DNA of 64,000 nt from Cocos nucifera (lineage: Eukaryota; Streptophyta; Magnoliopsida; Arecales; Arecaceae): the NCBI GenBank assembly GCA_006176705.1, contig QRFJ01001028.1:636136-700135 (forward strand), given 5' to 3'. A program made the translations under genes and the position numbers. The notes under the pieces are model-generated. The model worked only from the letters and a program-made list of their open reading frames with translations, had not been told where the DNA came from and did not search any database. Below, piece after piece: positions 12,532 through 24,889 of the stretch (positions are counted from its first letter, which is position 1; each line of letters opens with the position of its first letter).

Positions 12532-13853
12532 GAACAAGAAATGGCAGGTGACCAAAAATGGCAGGTAATGTCTTACAAAATAAGACAACCTTTCTGACTT
12601 GGACAACCTCCAGTCAGACCATATGAAGGCCTCTGATTGAGCACAAACTCCTTTGGCTCAGTCAGGACAACTTATTTATGATAGTAAAAGAAGAACGTTA
12701 GGTTCAATCGAGTGCTAGCACGATTTCCTTGAACCTAATTGAATCTCATTCAGATCAATTGAACTAGATCAGTTCAATTGATGATCACCAGATTCAAACC
12801 CTTGTTTGTGTGACCCAGTTAGGTTCAGTTCTGTATGGTAATGGGATATGTCATGATCTCTATCATCGACATCATCGAAACTCCTTTCGATGGATCAGAA
12901 CTCTTCTGATTCGAACAGCTAGAATGATCGATCATCTAAATCATTCTAATTGCTCCCAAAATCCACCAGTGACACCTAGCAGTATATGGTGGCAACCCAT
13001 CAGAGCTGAATGCGAACCTCTTGGTGCAGCTACCTGTGTGATTAAGTTCTTCTATCTTGAGCCCCGATCAGATTAGGGTTAAGGTAAACTCGTCAAACCC
13101 TAGTCTCTGTCATATGATGTAATCATTCGATTCGAGTCCAATGTGAAAATCTAAATAGAAACTCTTTCTATTATTTCACTCTGCCATGGCCATGGGCTTC
13201 AGGACTTGATTCTCATGATCATCATAGGGCTGCTCCTCTACCACCGAGGTAGATAGATTCCATCTTGATGCAATCCAGTTCCTACAATGAACATGCTATA
13301 GCCAACATACACCTCAGGGTTCCATATGGCTAGGAGACCGAGTAATGGTGTAGTCAAACTATAACACCCTCAAGGTGAACTGCCGATGCATCTCAGGTCA
13401 AAGAACCAGACACACTACTGCAGCATCGAGTCAGTCATTGACGAGAAGGTAGACTTCCTAATGACTACTCGAGGTGGTCACGCTCAGTGCCCTCGTTCTC
13501 TAACGAGTACCTGTACTCTCGCTCCGGTGTCTCCACACCGTAGACTCAAGACTCATCTACTAAAGAGAAGCGATCGTACACCAACCTTCCGGATCAATCA
13601 CCATCCTAGTGATGATCCTATGGTCGGAAGCTGTTTATGAGTTAATAATGATTATTCATGTCTTAAATTTTCAACTCTTGAAAATATGAATTATCATTAC
13701 CATTAACTCAAAGGATGTATCACAGACACTAAATACACAGGTGTGATAGAAAATAACCCATTTCATTAATTATAGTCAAAATTATAATTTTGCCCCTAGA
13801 AGTGTATTACAAGTGTCAGCCAATTCTGGCTTCTAGGACACATATATCTAACA

Positions 13854-13858
13854 GAGAC
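13854..13858. repeat. Target-site duplication of the Copia element (right copy, GAGAC)
   Basis: This is identical to 3424-3428 and joins directly to LINE sequence whose frame continues on the other side of the insertion. Confidence 0.93.
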
Positions 13859-15225
13859 TAGAGGGCCCCCTGCACCTCCTCAACGAATATCGAACGAGTG
13901 AAGATCTCATTCTCCTGGTCAAAGATCTGCTCTAACGGCTATGACCCTGGAGGGGGATCATCATCGTCAAGGGTAGCAGTCCAGCAAGAGCTGAAGAACT
14001 AAAAGATCCATTGCTTGATCTCCTCTTCCTCCTCCACCATGCTATCCTCCTCCTCCACCATGTTATCATCCTCCTCCCTCAACTGTCTGATGCGATTAGC
14101 CGCCCTTCGGATCATCATCAACTGATGGAAAAATCTAGTATTCTGATCTTCTTTTCTGATCCACTGAATCCTAGACCTCTGCCTCCACAACATCTTCTGC
14201 TGCCTCAAAAGGGAGTGGTGGATAGCCAGTCTGTGCAGGAGCAAGCTCAGGTCATGCTCCTGAAGACCCCCTACTGGATCCTCTCTCAGTTGCAACTCTG
14301 AGATGTCCATCTCCACCTCCTCGATCCTCCTGGATATGTCACCTACCTCTAAATGACTCCACTTGGTGAGCCTACGCTGCGCCAGCTCCAATCTTCTGAT
14401 CATTCGATATCTTGCATCACCCCGAATCGACATCCACCACACGTCTCTAATCAAATCCCAAGCTCTCTGGTAGAAGGTCCAAAGCTTCTCAAACCTGAAG
14501 GGGCTCCTGGGAGAGCAGAAGCCATCAGTCGAAATCAACAATAGGCAGTAGTCCAAGGCAATCCTAGGGAGGTACTATACATGGTAACCCGAAAAATGCT
14601 GGAGCCAAGTGGCAGAAGCCATCGCCCTATCAATTCTCTCCCAAACCCTAGCCGCTCCGAGACAGCTGTTGCACCAAGAGAACCTAGTCCCAGCATAGCT
14701 AAGGTCAATAAGGCTCGAAGCACCAATGAAGTCCCTGAACTCCCTAGAGTCAATGCTGTCAACAAATTGCCTACTTTCCATCTTCTCATGCAGTCCAACA
14801 ATATGGTTGAAATCCCCCACAATGAGAGATGGAAGTCCCTGCACAAGCAACCTGAAGATCTCAGACCAAAGCATCCTTCACTCTCGGTACTCAGTGCTCG
14901 CATAAATGCTGGAGAGGAGCCAAGGGCCACCGATCTGCTCGAAGATGACCAAAATAACCTGCTGCTCACATCTGTGGAATGCATCCACTCTGACCGAGGC
15001 ACGATGCCAAAGAACCATGATCGCCCCAGAGAGACCCCTAGACTCCACCACATAGGAACTCTATGCATGCGGGATCCGACGTCTCGCTCGGGTAAGACTC
15101 ATCCTAGAAAGTCAGGTCTCGAGCAGGATACAGATATTCGGATGATGTTGCTGGATGATCCTTCCGAACATCATGCAAAAGGAAGGCTTCCCCGCCTCCT
15201 GGGTATTCCAAATCAAAATCTTCAT
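13859..15225 (-). pseudogene. LINE ORF2, 5' half: endonuclease and start of reverse transcriptase
   Basis: ORF2 probably starts at the Met at 15225 (MKILIWNTQEAGKPS), which matches the usual plant LINE endonuclease start. The endonuclease continues with a late block around 14600-14870 (IVGDFNHIVG, then GTRFSWCNS and ERIDRAMA). The linker to the reverse transcriptase fills 13999-14556 and contains WRQRSRIQWIRKEDQNTRFF. A glutamate-rich stretch made of GAGGA repeats lies near 14025-14075. Several frameshifts and stops are present. Confidence 0.85.
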
Positions 15226-16715
15226 CGGGCTGATTGATGGTGGAGTTGGCTCTCATTCGAGCCACCCTCCATCAAGGTAACACCCGCCCTTATGTCCATC
15301 AAGTCCACAGCCTTCGGTGTCCCCTCCATCTCCTGGATAGCTCTCCTCCAAATGTCAACTATCCCCTCATGATCCAGGTCTAGGCTAGCCACCATGGGTC
15401 CCTCGTGCTTTGAATCCTTCTGTAGTGCTGAGTGTCTCCCCCTACTTGGGGATTTCACCCTTGGACATCATGGTCGGTCAATGGATCCTTAGCCTGGACC
15501 ATGGTCGAGTCCCTTTCCCTAGGTTTTCGATCGAGAAGAGAAAAATCTCATCGCATCCCTGGATGGCAGAAAGGTCAATCAGATCAGTCCGACTGGCTAG
15601 GGCCTTGCCCTTGGACTTGTTGGGCAAGATCAGGCCTTTCTTGTCTCCCATGGGTGTTTTTCCTCCAGTCTTCAGCAGTGTGTGGCCCCCATCAAGGTCA
15701 CTGGGCCACGCACACTTGTGAGATCCTGTGCCCGACCCACCCACCATAGCCCGCGAGCCCGATGGCCCCGCCTGATCCACCATGCCCACGAAAGGGTTGT
15801 CCATGCCCTCGGCCTGGTCAGACGTGAGCGGGCCAAATCTATTGGCTGGCCCGATCACATAGATCTCCATGCTTTCCATCTCCTATCCTGCCATCACTTC
15901 AAGGGAAGATCTCTGCCATGCAATCCGGAAGGACTTCATCCATCCATCCTCTCCAGAGGCGGCCTAGCTAGGCTCCTTACTAGGATGGCTCGATTTAGGA
16001 GCCAAGTTAGGGGTCTGATTGGGAACAGCCCCCCTTCTCCCTGGTTCAGCCCCGGCCTCCGGCCTAGGCATCCTCTGTCGATCAGCAACAAGCCATGGCC
16101 CCATCCAGGGCCCTTCCTCCCCTTTCTCCATTGGGGTGACATCCTCCGACCATAAGTGTTGCCCCACACCAGCATCCACCGGCACGCCACCGTAGGATGG
16201 AAACAACCACAACGGAGACAGACTCCATCGGCATTCTCTCAAACAAAGCGCTGCCACCTTGGGCCATCAGGCCCATCGATGAGGACTCCCGACCGCAAAG
16301 GTCGAGAGAGGTCCATCCGCACACACACCCGCTAAAATCCAATTCGTCTAAGCTCTACCATGCACGCATCCACTATCACGAACTCGCTAGCGAGAGCAAC
16401 GACACATCGGATCGCCTCCTCCCCCTAGAGTTCCACCGGGAGGTGCAGCAATCGCACCCAAACTAGGGCGGAGCGGATTGCTCCTTCCCTTGGGTAAAAG
16501 CATGGGCACCAAGCTTCCACCACCAGCGCTTGGCCGGCCACCACCCATGGCCGGCCAAGCACGCCATCCCTTTCATCGGCGTTAGAGAAGCGGACCAACA
16601 CGTGGTCCCGCTCCATGCCGAACGCCCATACCTCCCCTTTCAACCCCGCACGGAGCTTGTGGTGTGGGCTTTGGACTTCCATGAAATTGTGTGAGGGAGT
16701 CCATGGCATCATGGA
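15226..16715 (-). pseudogene. LINE ORF1 (DUF4283/zinc-knuckle type), decayed
   Basis: Minus-strand peptides around 16425-16712 (HVLVRFSNADERDGVLGRPW, VVEAWCPCFYP, VWVRLLHLPVEL) match the DUF4283 N-terminal region of plant LINE ORF1. A degenerate cysteine-rich stretch with a FERMPME block lies near 16200-16270, where the C2HC knuckle is expected. The remaining part to 15240 is low-complexity, GC-rich and out of frame. The N-terminus seems to be missing, which suggests 5' truncation. Confidence 0.65.
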
Positions 16716-18119
16716 TAGGAATTCTAAGGCGGATCAAACTATTGATCAACATATAGATTAAATTTTGAAGGCAAGTGGTTAGGCAAATAGTGGGGTTCCA
16801 AAGAACAAAAACATGGTGATGGATTTTTGGGTTCACCACCATGTATTCTTCTACCAATCATTTTTCTACTATATATTTTAGAGGTGAGAAAAAATAATAA
16901 GTACATTTGAAGTCCTAATGGCAAGTCAAAACCTGACATGATTTTGAGTTATTTCTAGTCTTCACGTATTCTATGGTTAGTTTGCACGATAATAAAAGCA
17001 TCAAAAAAGAAATACATAATTTTTTATTATTAATATTAAGCTTAAAAATATTTCTTTTTACAAAGTTCTTGACTCTTAATAAGGTTAATTCAAGCACAAA
17101 ATTCATAGCTGTTAACGTTATGACACGGTTATGATGGTTCTGGAGGCCTCAAGTTTGACATACATGATAATCTATAATGAATCATTATAAAACTATCCAT
17201 GGGGCTATTACTTTGTTGGTTGCCCATCCACCTCTCTTGTATCCAAAATTGAATTAAAGTTTTACTAACTCTAACATTCAAAAATTAATTAAATTATATC
17301 TAAGATCTTTTCCATCTTTGATCCTAAGCCAATCCTTTTCTTAATGGATCCAAATTTGAGAGAACGTGTTTGTTGTATTTCTTTGAAAGGCTAGTAAGAA
17401 ATGATTTGCTTTTTTGGATCCAATTACTATGATTGCTGTGAGGTGGAGGCTTTTTATTAGCCATAGAGAAAAAGAAGGGAATCGATGAGGTGTAGAGTTA
17501 GGATTTAGGAAAACATGCTGGTTGTATTTATTTGATTTTCAAGCGCTAGGCTGAAAGGATTAAGATGGAGGGCTAAGATAAAAGGGGAGGTTATAGTCTA
17601 TGGATTGGTATAAAGCACTAGGTAATGTAGGAGAATAGGAGTTAGATTTAAGAGATGAGAGATAAATGACATTGATGTGATTAAGGGGACACATGGCTTA
17701 TAAAGAGAGGATAAAGGGTCAAATTTGTTCAAGAAAATCATGATAAAAAAATGAATGGAGGAATACTATAGTGGCTCTTGTCATGCTCAAAGATAAGTTT
17801 GTCCCTAGAATTGTACACACCTCATTCTCATATGCTAGAATATTCTTCATACAAACAAAGGAAAAGGGGATAAGAGTGTGAATGCATTCATACGCAACAT
17901 GCTGATCCAGATCTTTAATATTATCAATTTGAAATTTGCTACGGTGCTCCAAAAATATTTTTATTTTTTTTATCATATATCTATTTTTAACTATCAAAAT
18001 AAATATGAACTATTTAGATTTCATCCCACTGGAGTACTAATGTACATAGCTGGTGTGATAAATATTTCAAAAATCAAGATTGTTTCTATAGTGTAAAGGA
18101 TGTTTTTTTTTTCCTAAAT
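16716..18119. other. AT-rich intergenic stretch without a recognised gene
   Basis: Neither strand shows a conserved coding segment. ORFs here are short and of AT-biased composition. It lies between the LINE 5' end and the first G-rich block, and may contain the uncertain 3' boundary of the Mutator-like element. Confidence 0.5.
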
Positions 18120-18770
18120 CCTTGATTGCCACCCCAGAAGGCGAAGGAGTCGAGAGAGACGGTGGCAGAGGATGGGGACCTGGCGGGCGTAGGCACACCA
18201 AGGGTGCCATAGGCGAAGGGTGGAGCGTCGATGGGTGGAGGACCTGCTGGAGGCTGGTAGAGGCACCATGGGCAAGGGAGGGGGGCATGGTGGTAGAGTT
18301 GCACGAGCGAGGGAGCACTAACCATGGTAAGATAGCATGATCGCGAGAGAGGGGGAGGGGGGTGGCATGAGCATGGGGGGTGCGGACACAAATACCGGGG
18401 GGGGGAGGGGGAGGGGGGAGGGGAGGGAAGACCATTGGAGAAGGAGAGGCGCAATCACGGGAGATGGAGAGGGGGGCGGCACGATCATGGGAGGTGGGGG
18501 GTTATGGGCACGAGTGCTAAGGAGGCAATGGGAGGAAAGATTGTTAGAGAGGAGGGGCACAATTGCAAGAGATGGGGAGGGGGGCGGCTCGACCATGGGG
18601 GGTTACAGGCATGAGCATCAAGGAGGGAGGGGAGGGAAGACCGTCAAAAAGGGAGGGGGATCATGGGAGGGGGAGGGGACTTGAGCATCGAGGGAGGGTA
18701 CAGGCATGAGTGCCAAGGGGTGGGGAGGGGAGAGGGAAGACATTGGGGAGGGGGGAGGGGTAATTTTGTC
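18120..18770. repeat. G-rich degenerate minisatellite
   Basis: The plus strand is extremely rich in G and purine. It contains loosely repeated units of about 95-145 bp that share GGGGGGCGGC, ATCATGGGAGG and CATGAGCATC-like segments. The run near 18399-18426 has several G tracts of four or more, a strong G-quadruplex candidate. ORFs across it on both strands are compositional artefacts. Confidence 0.75.
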
Positions 18771-18949
18771 AAAATAATGCTTATTTTTAAAATCTTAGAT
18801 GAGCAGTATTTTATCAAAAATTATAGCACGTGCATTCAAATTGAAAAAAAATATAACATTAATTTTAAATTAATAATTTTATAATATTTGATTATTACAA
18901 AGTTTGCTAACAAAAAAAAGTATAATCAATATAATTATCGAGAGGTGTA

Positions 18950-21025
18950 TATGCTAAGGTACTCAGGCTTCCTTCGCATCCGTCTCTCATAGACGCGTGT
19001 CACCTCTGGCTGGCGGTGTGATGACTCAGGCACGATATCGACCAGTAGAGAGGAAGGTGCTGTCGTGCTTGGCCTACCAACATGTGCCTAATATCTGGCT
19101 TTAGAAATCCTCAGTCTATCTCCACCTCTGACCCTCACATGTGTATGATCGATGTGTTGCTTATTGGATTGTATAATGTATCTTTAGACTCATCTACAGA
19201 GAGGTTGAAGTTCGAGAAGATGGAAAATGAGGTGTGCTAGGCATATGATGAGGTACTCGGATCATCCATCGATGATACAGTGTGAAGTTGTCTATCCTTA
19301 GAGATGACTCATATAGTATCAATAAGGCTATCCATGATATTAGCAAGTACTCGATCTTTCATCCAACAGTGACTGAATGGAAGCCACTTCCTGTCCGATG
19401 ATATAGCGACGCGATTATTTGAAACTATCAGTATCAAAGAAAAAATAAATATTATTCATAAGTATAATAAAAATGATATAACAAATGAGACAAAATAAAA
19501 TGTACTTACCATAATATTCATTACGCTACCCAATGGATGGAATCTCATCTCAGATTGCTCAGTCATCAAAGGTGAGATGAATTGCTTAGTGATGCTCCTG
19601 TACCACTCTAAATATGGATCATAATAATCCATCATGGAGAGCATAGCTGGACCAGCCACAATTAAATCCTTTCATCACTCCCATGCGTCGATATGCTCCT
19701 GGTGCTCTCGAGCCCAATCATGTCGATGCCGCCCTTGTTGATCTAGAGTGTGGAGCCCATCCCGAGTATCGCATGATGGGGGGGACATCCTAATGCATGC
19801 CAAACTATCACATCACATGCTCTGGACAATATATCTTGATGATAAGCAAATGAGTGGTGCGTGTGTCCTCCATATATGCTGATCCGATCAGCATACCTCA
19901 AGCAATCAGCCAATATCTCTGGTGTGTAAGACTCCCACACCAACTGATCATCGTATTGTTGGTCATGCTGATCTCTATAATATATAATAGTGTGCGGTAC
20001 TAGAAATCTAGCACCAATCAGTCAAATCCTCTACTATCCAAAACAAAGTCAATATATTATACTATTAAAATCAAAAATCATTTATCATAACAAATTAGTA
20101 CTACTGTTGCATACTTGCATCCTAATAGATTAGCTTGCTCATACTGTATCCCGCCAAAAGGGCCTTCAATATCAGTATCGTCCAATGGGCCATGTCCTAC
20201 CACATTATCTCCCAGCACCGGCTAGTGGACTACTATCCTCACTCTATCTGGCCGTCCAACATGTAAATGCTTCCATATCCAAAACTATAGTAATACTAAT
20301 GGCCCAGTTATCTCACACGCATCTGATCTGGTGGTCCTATAGAGCTCGCGATATAGGAATACTAAAGTAGCATGCCCCTATTCAATTGCCCATATATGTG
20401 AAGATCATATAGCAGTGGTAAGTACAACAACTATATATAGGATCTAGATTTATCGATGAACAAATATCCACTAATAAGACATAGAATGAATGCTCAAGCA
20501 TGCCTATACACAATCTCATTATCTACATCATCTGATAAGTGGTGGAAAGTGTCGCAAAGCTAGTGAAATCGCAATGAAGACCCATACAATATCGTCTTTG
20601 ATGGTGTAATCCCAAACAACTCCTCATAGAGATCTGACCAGATAATCTATATAGTACCAATGATGGCAGGCCCATTTATCCATAATCTAAGAAGAACGGC
20701 AACATCCTGCATTGTGATTGTCGCCTCCTCAATATGTAGATGAAAAGTGGGAGTCTCCTGATGCCATCGCTCTACCATAGCTATGATGAGGGCTCGGTCA
20801 AGCTGTACGTCGCATACTCTATATACTTCATAAAAATTTGATATATGAAGATACTACACGATCCTCTCATGTGGCCATCGAGCGCACATTGCCGTAGACC
20901 CTTTGTGCCTGCAACGTAGGAGCCATGTGTCCTTCCTAGAATATATACGATCACTCCAGTGTCGAGTCTGAAAATACAGTAGGATCCACCGGCTCCGGGT
21001 GCACATAAGAGTCTAAACCAGCCAT
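18950..21025 (-). pseudogene. Plant mobile domain (PMD, aminotransferase-like) ORF, broken
   Basis: A Met at 21025 opens a frame that soon meets a stop. Clear PMD blocks follow with frame changes: a segment like ALIIAMVERWHQETPTFHL then ITMQDVAVLL near 20,700-20,800; QLVWESYTPEI near 19,910-19,950; a variant of the VEWHxPDRVxRQFG block (VIVWHALGCPPHHAILGMG); LHTLDQQGRHRHDWAREHQ at about 19,685-19,745; and a YLEWYRS block near 19,605. PMD proteins include MAIN and MAIL1, which act in silencing and genome maintenance, and transposon-encoded relatives are known. Its place directly after the transposase argues that it belongs to the transposon. Confidence 0.72.
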
Positions 21026-21309
21026 ATTGTATCTATTGTAAGATACATTATTTTACAAATTTAATATATTAGCCTTAGTTAACAAAAAAAAATCAAAAGA
21101 GATGAACTTGGCTCAACGATAGCCCTTTATATTTAATAATGCGAGAAGCTAGAATGGTTAAAATAACATTGATGATAAATAGCTAATATATACAATAGAT
21201 TTATTTCACTAATTTCTTCAAGTATTTATATGATATGATTATATAATCAAAATAGTTAAAAAAAATACAAGCTTACATAAAAAAAGTCTGCAAGTCACAT
21301 AAAAAAAAA

Positions 21310-21956
21310 AGATAAATCAGCATCGTTGGGGGCATCTGCATCGATTGTGTCCCATCTACTTGCATAATTCACAACAAATCATATTTTGTCTCTCCATTGC
21401 ATCCATATCATTTCAGATCCTCCTCGATTGTAGATGCTTCTTTTCAAGTCGTTATGGATGGCTACAGTGTGAGTCTAGGTGCAGTCCATGTAGGTCAATA
21501 ATAAGGACTCTCTAGAGGATAGAAAGTAGACATATAAGACTTTTCATAATGGATAATAATATAATAGTCATCAATAAATTGCTTTCAATCTAGATTCTCA
21601 CTAGTACATACAACGAACAAATGGGAGCACGAATAATAGAGTAATTGCCACTTTTGATATGTGTATGTGCCCGTCCTAAAGTTGATTGCTTATGTTAATT
21701 AGGTTCATCGGGGTTATAATGCCTGCATCTCAATTGAATCTCATATAAACCTAGTTGGTTATTATACTTAATCATATCATATTTTCTATATTTTAGCTGG
21801 CGTCCATTTAACTTACATGTAATATTATCAACGAACATCCTACCAACCTTCCTTCTCCGTGCTGCTATTACATGTCGCACATTAAACCACTTCGATTAGC
21901 ATTCAAAGAAAAGACAGACAAACATGGTAACTAGCAATGAGCGACCCCCCTTCAAT
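21310..21956 (-). pseudogene. Mutator-like transposase, C-terminal part (SWIM and zinc knuckle)
   Basis: Just after the LTR-element insertion point the frame reads VLKGGRSLLVTM, the usual continuation of the MULE SFNxxLKGAR block. It is followed by HVIAARRRKVGRMF and a CKLNGRQ segment, a degenerate SWIM-like region (SCSHLFVVC, then QFIDDYYI, YPLES) and a CCHC-like knuckle (CELCK-MGHNRCRC with one stop inside). Several stops prevent function. Confidence 0.75.
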
Positions 21957-21961
21957 ACCTT
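21957..21961. repeat. Target-site duplication of the gag-only element (left copy, ACCTT)
   Basis: ACCTT precedes the TG of the left LTR and recurs at 28010-28014 after the CA of the right LTR. Confidence 0.92.
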
Positions 21962-23331
21962 TGTTGCCCAAGGATGGCTACCCAAGAGGGAGGTGAATTG
22001 GGTATTACAAGAATTTTTTGACTAATATGCAAATTTGATTGATTTAAATTAAGTGAAGTGCACACAATGAGTAATGAAACAAGCTTTGTGATGTGTAGTG
22101 AATAAAAGCAATAAAGTAAAGAATAGACAATCATAAATACATAAATTTTATAGTAGTTTAGTGCCAAACTCAGCACCTACGTCCACTCTCCAAGAATATT
22201 CCTTGGGAATTCAACTATAATTCTCAACAAGAATTACAGTCCGATTATTTTTTGGGCTTACAATCAAATTCAGTTGATTTTTTCTGGCTCACAAACCAAA
22301 ATCATACATGATTATTTTTCAGGCTCACAATCAACCCTGATTGATTTTACCCTTGGCTCACCAATCAAACCAATACAACATCCAATTCGAGGCTTGGACC
22401 AACCCAAGTTTCTCACCCCAAAAAACTTGAAACAAAATATAAAAAATATAATTTAAAATAAACTCTATAAAATCCAAGAGAAGAAAATTTAGATTGCTTT
22501 GCTTGTAGGGTTGATTTCTTTTCTTTGAATACTTGAGGAAGTAGGAGATGATCTTCAATAATGATGGCCTAACTTCTCTTAGATTTGAGGATATTGGAAG
22601 GACAAAAAATGTCTAAAAATCATTCCTTCCTTACTTTTTTTAGCTCACTCTTCTTGCTTTCTTAATAAATACTCCATAAACTCTTCAAAAACTTATTTTT
22701 AATACTCTAAAGATTTTCTTATATATTTTTGAGGCTATCCACCATTTTTTTACATCTGGAAGGTCTTCAAAATGAATTCTAGCCGTTGGAGTTGAGAAAA
22801 TAGCCGTTGGAAGTCATTGTGGATAAAAAATTAAAGTTCTGAAAAACTAGCCATTACAGTCATCGGGTCGGCTCAATTTTTCACTAGATCGGCTCAGTAT
22901 CAATTTACTTCAAAAATCAGCTTTCTATTTTTCTGTTTTATGAAATTGGGCCATCTAAGTTTTTTACTGAGCCGACTAAGTATCGAGCCAGCTCAGTTTT
23001 TCACTGGATCATCTAAGTTTTCAGCCTTCAATAATTCTACATATTTTTCTGTATGAATGGCTTTTTATCTTCAACTTTTAAGGACTTCTTCCATCTTGAT
23101 TTTTATGGTCCTTCCCATAATTGAGGCTTCCAAAAACTTATTATTTGAGCTTTATTTAAGCATTTAAAATTATTCTTTCTTTAACTTTTCTTCTTGTGAT
23201 GGAATTTCTTCTATGGATAATTTCTTCATTTTAAGCACTTAAAAAGTCCTACACATATTCTCGAAACATATGATTAGATACATAATATACTCAAGGTTTG
23301 ATAATCATCAAAATAAATCATGGGGTCAACA
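21962..23331 (-). repeat. 3' LTR of the gag-only element
   Basis: In element sense it begins TGTTGACCCCATGATT at 23331 and ends in CA at 21962. It is homologous to 26654-28009. The purine tract AAAAAGAGGGAGAT (23332-23345, minus strand) adjoins its start. Confidence 0.9.
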
Positions 23332-23345
23332 ATCTCCCTCTTTTT

Positions 23346-24880
23346 GATGATGGCAAAACTTTGAGTATATGCTAAAGAAACTAATGTGAATCAAGATAAG
23401 AACAATGAATTAAACTTCATGAAAGAATTCTTAATGAGCCTATAATTTATTGCACATCATTAGTACATACATATTTCATATACTCAACATACTTCTTCCA
23501 TTTTTTGACAGCATCAAAAAGTTCATGGGAAGAAACAAGAAGTCATCAAAATCAATATCAAAGCATTAAATTGAGAGATGCATTAAATTCATGAAATCAA
23601 TTTAAATGAATTATCTTTCTTTTAAAAATTTATCCTTTGACTCAAAATAAATTTCAAATATTTATTTTAATTTTAGAAATTAGCTTGAATTTAAATATTA
23701 TATGCTTTTTCTCTTTTTGAATGAGTATGATCTTTAATCAGATTTTCGAATATATACTTTTAAGCTTTAAGAGAAATAGAATTTTTTAAAAGATTTGAAT
23801 ATGAAATCAAGCATAGTATATACTTAATATTCAATCTTTCATTTTCTTTAAAAAATTCAATCGATTAAGCTCAAAAAAGATATATATCAGAGATGTATCG
23901 AGCAAAGAAAAATGAATAGTATCAAAGCAAAAGATAGTCATATTTTCAAATTCATTGCTTTGAGTAAAAATTATTTTAAAATAAATAATTCATAAGAATT
24001 TTGTAATGCACATAATAAATTTAGGATCAAATTTAAATTTTCAAATGAGTTTCAAAATTGAGTTTAAAAATTTATTTTTGAGAAAGAATATGCAGAAAAT
24101 TTAATTTAGCTCCAATTATTTGCCAAAAATGATTATGCAAATCAAGTTTAAAGATTGGCATATAAAAAGTTCAGTATTATATTTATCAATGAGCTTCAAA
24201 ATTATAAGAATGTATCAAAATCAATCTATTTGGAGTAAGAATATATCTCAAACTTATTTTTTACTTCAAAGAGTTATCAAAAATGATTTGATAAACAAAA
24301 GTATGTATATCAAATTGAATAAATACTTAAAAGCTCAATTTAAGAAGATTATAAAGAAGTTTATTGAGAATTTAAGTTCATATTTTATTTTTTTTTAACT
24401 TAAATTAATTAAAATTTTCAATCAAATCAAATTAGAAAATATCTCTACCCCTATTTTTCATATTTATAGTTAGATTAATTTACTTTTCAACTTTCTTCCT
24501 CTTTTTCTTTCAAATTAAGCATAATTAATTGATACCACATTAATCTTAATTAATATAAATTTGACTTTTAAGCTCAAATTTTTAAATTTGATTGATACCA
24601 AGTTAGTATTCATTTTATCTTTAATATTTTCTCTCCCTTACTTTTGCAAATAAAGCTATTTTAAAATTAAATAAAATTTTAAGAGAACAAGTAAACATAA
24701 TATGAAATCATATTAAAATCAATAGATTTAATCAAAATAACTTTAATAATCATTGATGGTATGATATGAGAAAAAAAATTAGATTATACCATGCATCAAC
24801 ACCCATCCTTTTTCATTTTTAAGGCATCCATAAAAATTTTCTTCCTTTCATTTCATTTGGATCCTTAGTGCACATGCAAA
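23346..24880 (-). other. AT-rich non-coding interior of the gag-only element
   Basis: About 1.5 kb of very AT-rich sequence stands where pol would be expected. No protease, integrase or reverse-transcriptase motif is visible in any frame. It could be the long 3' region of a SIRE-type element left after an internal pol deletion, or unrelated filler carried by a non-autonomous family. Confidence 0.6.
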
Positions 24881-24889
24881 GTCACTTAA

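Larger units (their letters stand above)
3429..13853 (-). mobile_element. Full-length Ty1/Copia LTR retrotransposon, recently inserted
   Basis: A 10.4 kb element on the minus strand, bounded by two 2.3 kb LTRs (TG...CA) and by GAGAC duplications. Inside, in element order, come a primer-binding site, a leader of about 1.8 kb, gag with a zinc knuckle, protease, integrase, reverse transcriptase, RNase H and a polypurine tract. Integrase ahead of reverse transcriptase is the Copia order. By eye the LTRs differ at roughly two dozen positions (about 1%), which implies a recent insertion. The coding region already has several frameshifts, so this copy may have been inactive when copied or decayed quickly. 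The gag type and long LTRs recall the Tork/Angela group, but the lineage is uncertain. Confidence 0.95.
11565..13853 (-). repeat. Copia 5' LTR
   Basis: This 2289-bp LTR supplies the element's promoter. Differences from the 3' LTR are mostly transitions, clustered near the inner ends, plus a few 1-2 bp indels. It contains a W-box cluster (12464-12531) and a TATA box (12149-12156). The GAGAC duplication follows at 13854-13858. Confidence 0.95.
623..16715 (-). mobile_element. Decayed plant LINE (non-LTR retrotransposon), split by a Copia insertion
   Basis: In minus-strand order the parts are an ORF1 remnant (DUF4283-like), an apurinic-type endonuclease, reverse transcriptase, a zf-RVT zinc-binding region, RNase H and a poly-A tail, seen on the plus strand as 19 T at 623-641. 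This is the order of plant L1-type LINEs. The element is in two pieces, 13859-16715 (5' half) and 623-3428 (3' half), separated by the Copia element. After one GAGAC duplication is removed, the same reverse-transcriptase frame continues from one piece into the other just before a KAPG/DGF block, so the two halves were one element. Stops and frameshifts run throughout, so it is dead. The 5' end is approximate and is probably truncated inside ORF1. Confidence 0.88.

Noticed and set aside
14581..15237. Plus-strand 218-codon ORF
   Set aside because: It lies antisense to the LINE endonuclease, which has recognisable motifs on the minus strand; the plus frame has none.
18086..18684. Pro-rich and Gly-rich ORFs on both strands
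   Set aside because: Same cause: a degenerate minisatellite with few stop codons.
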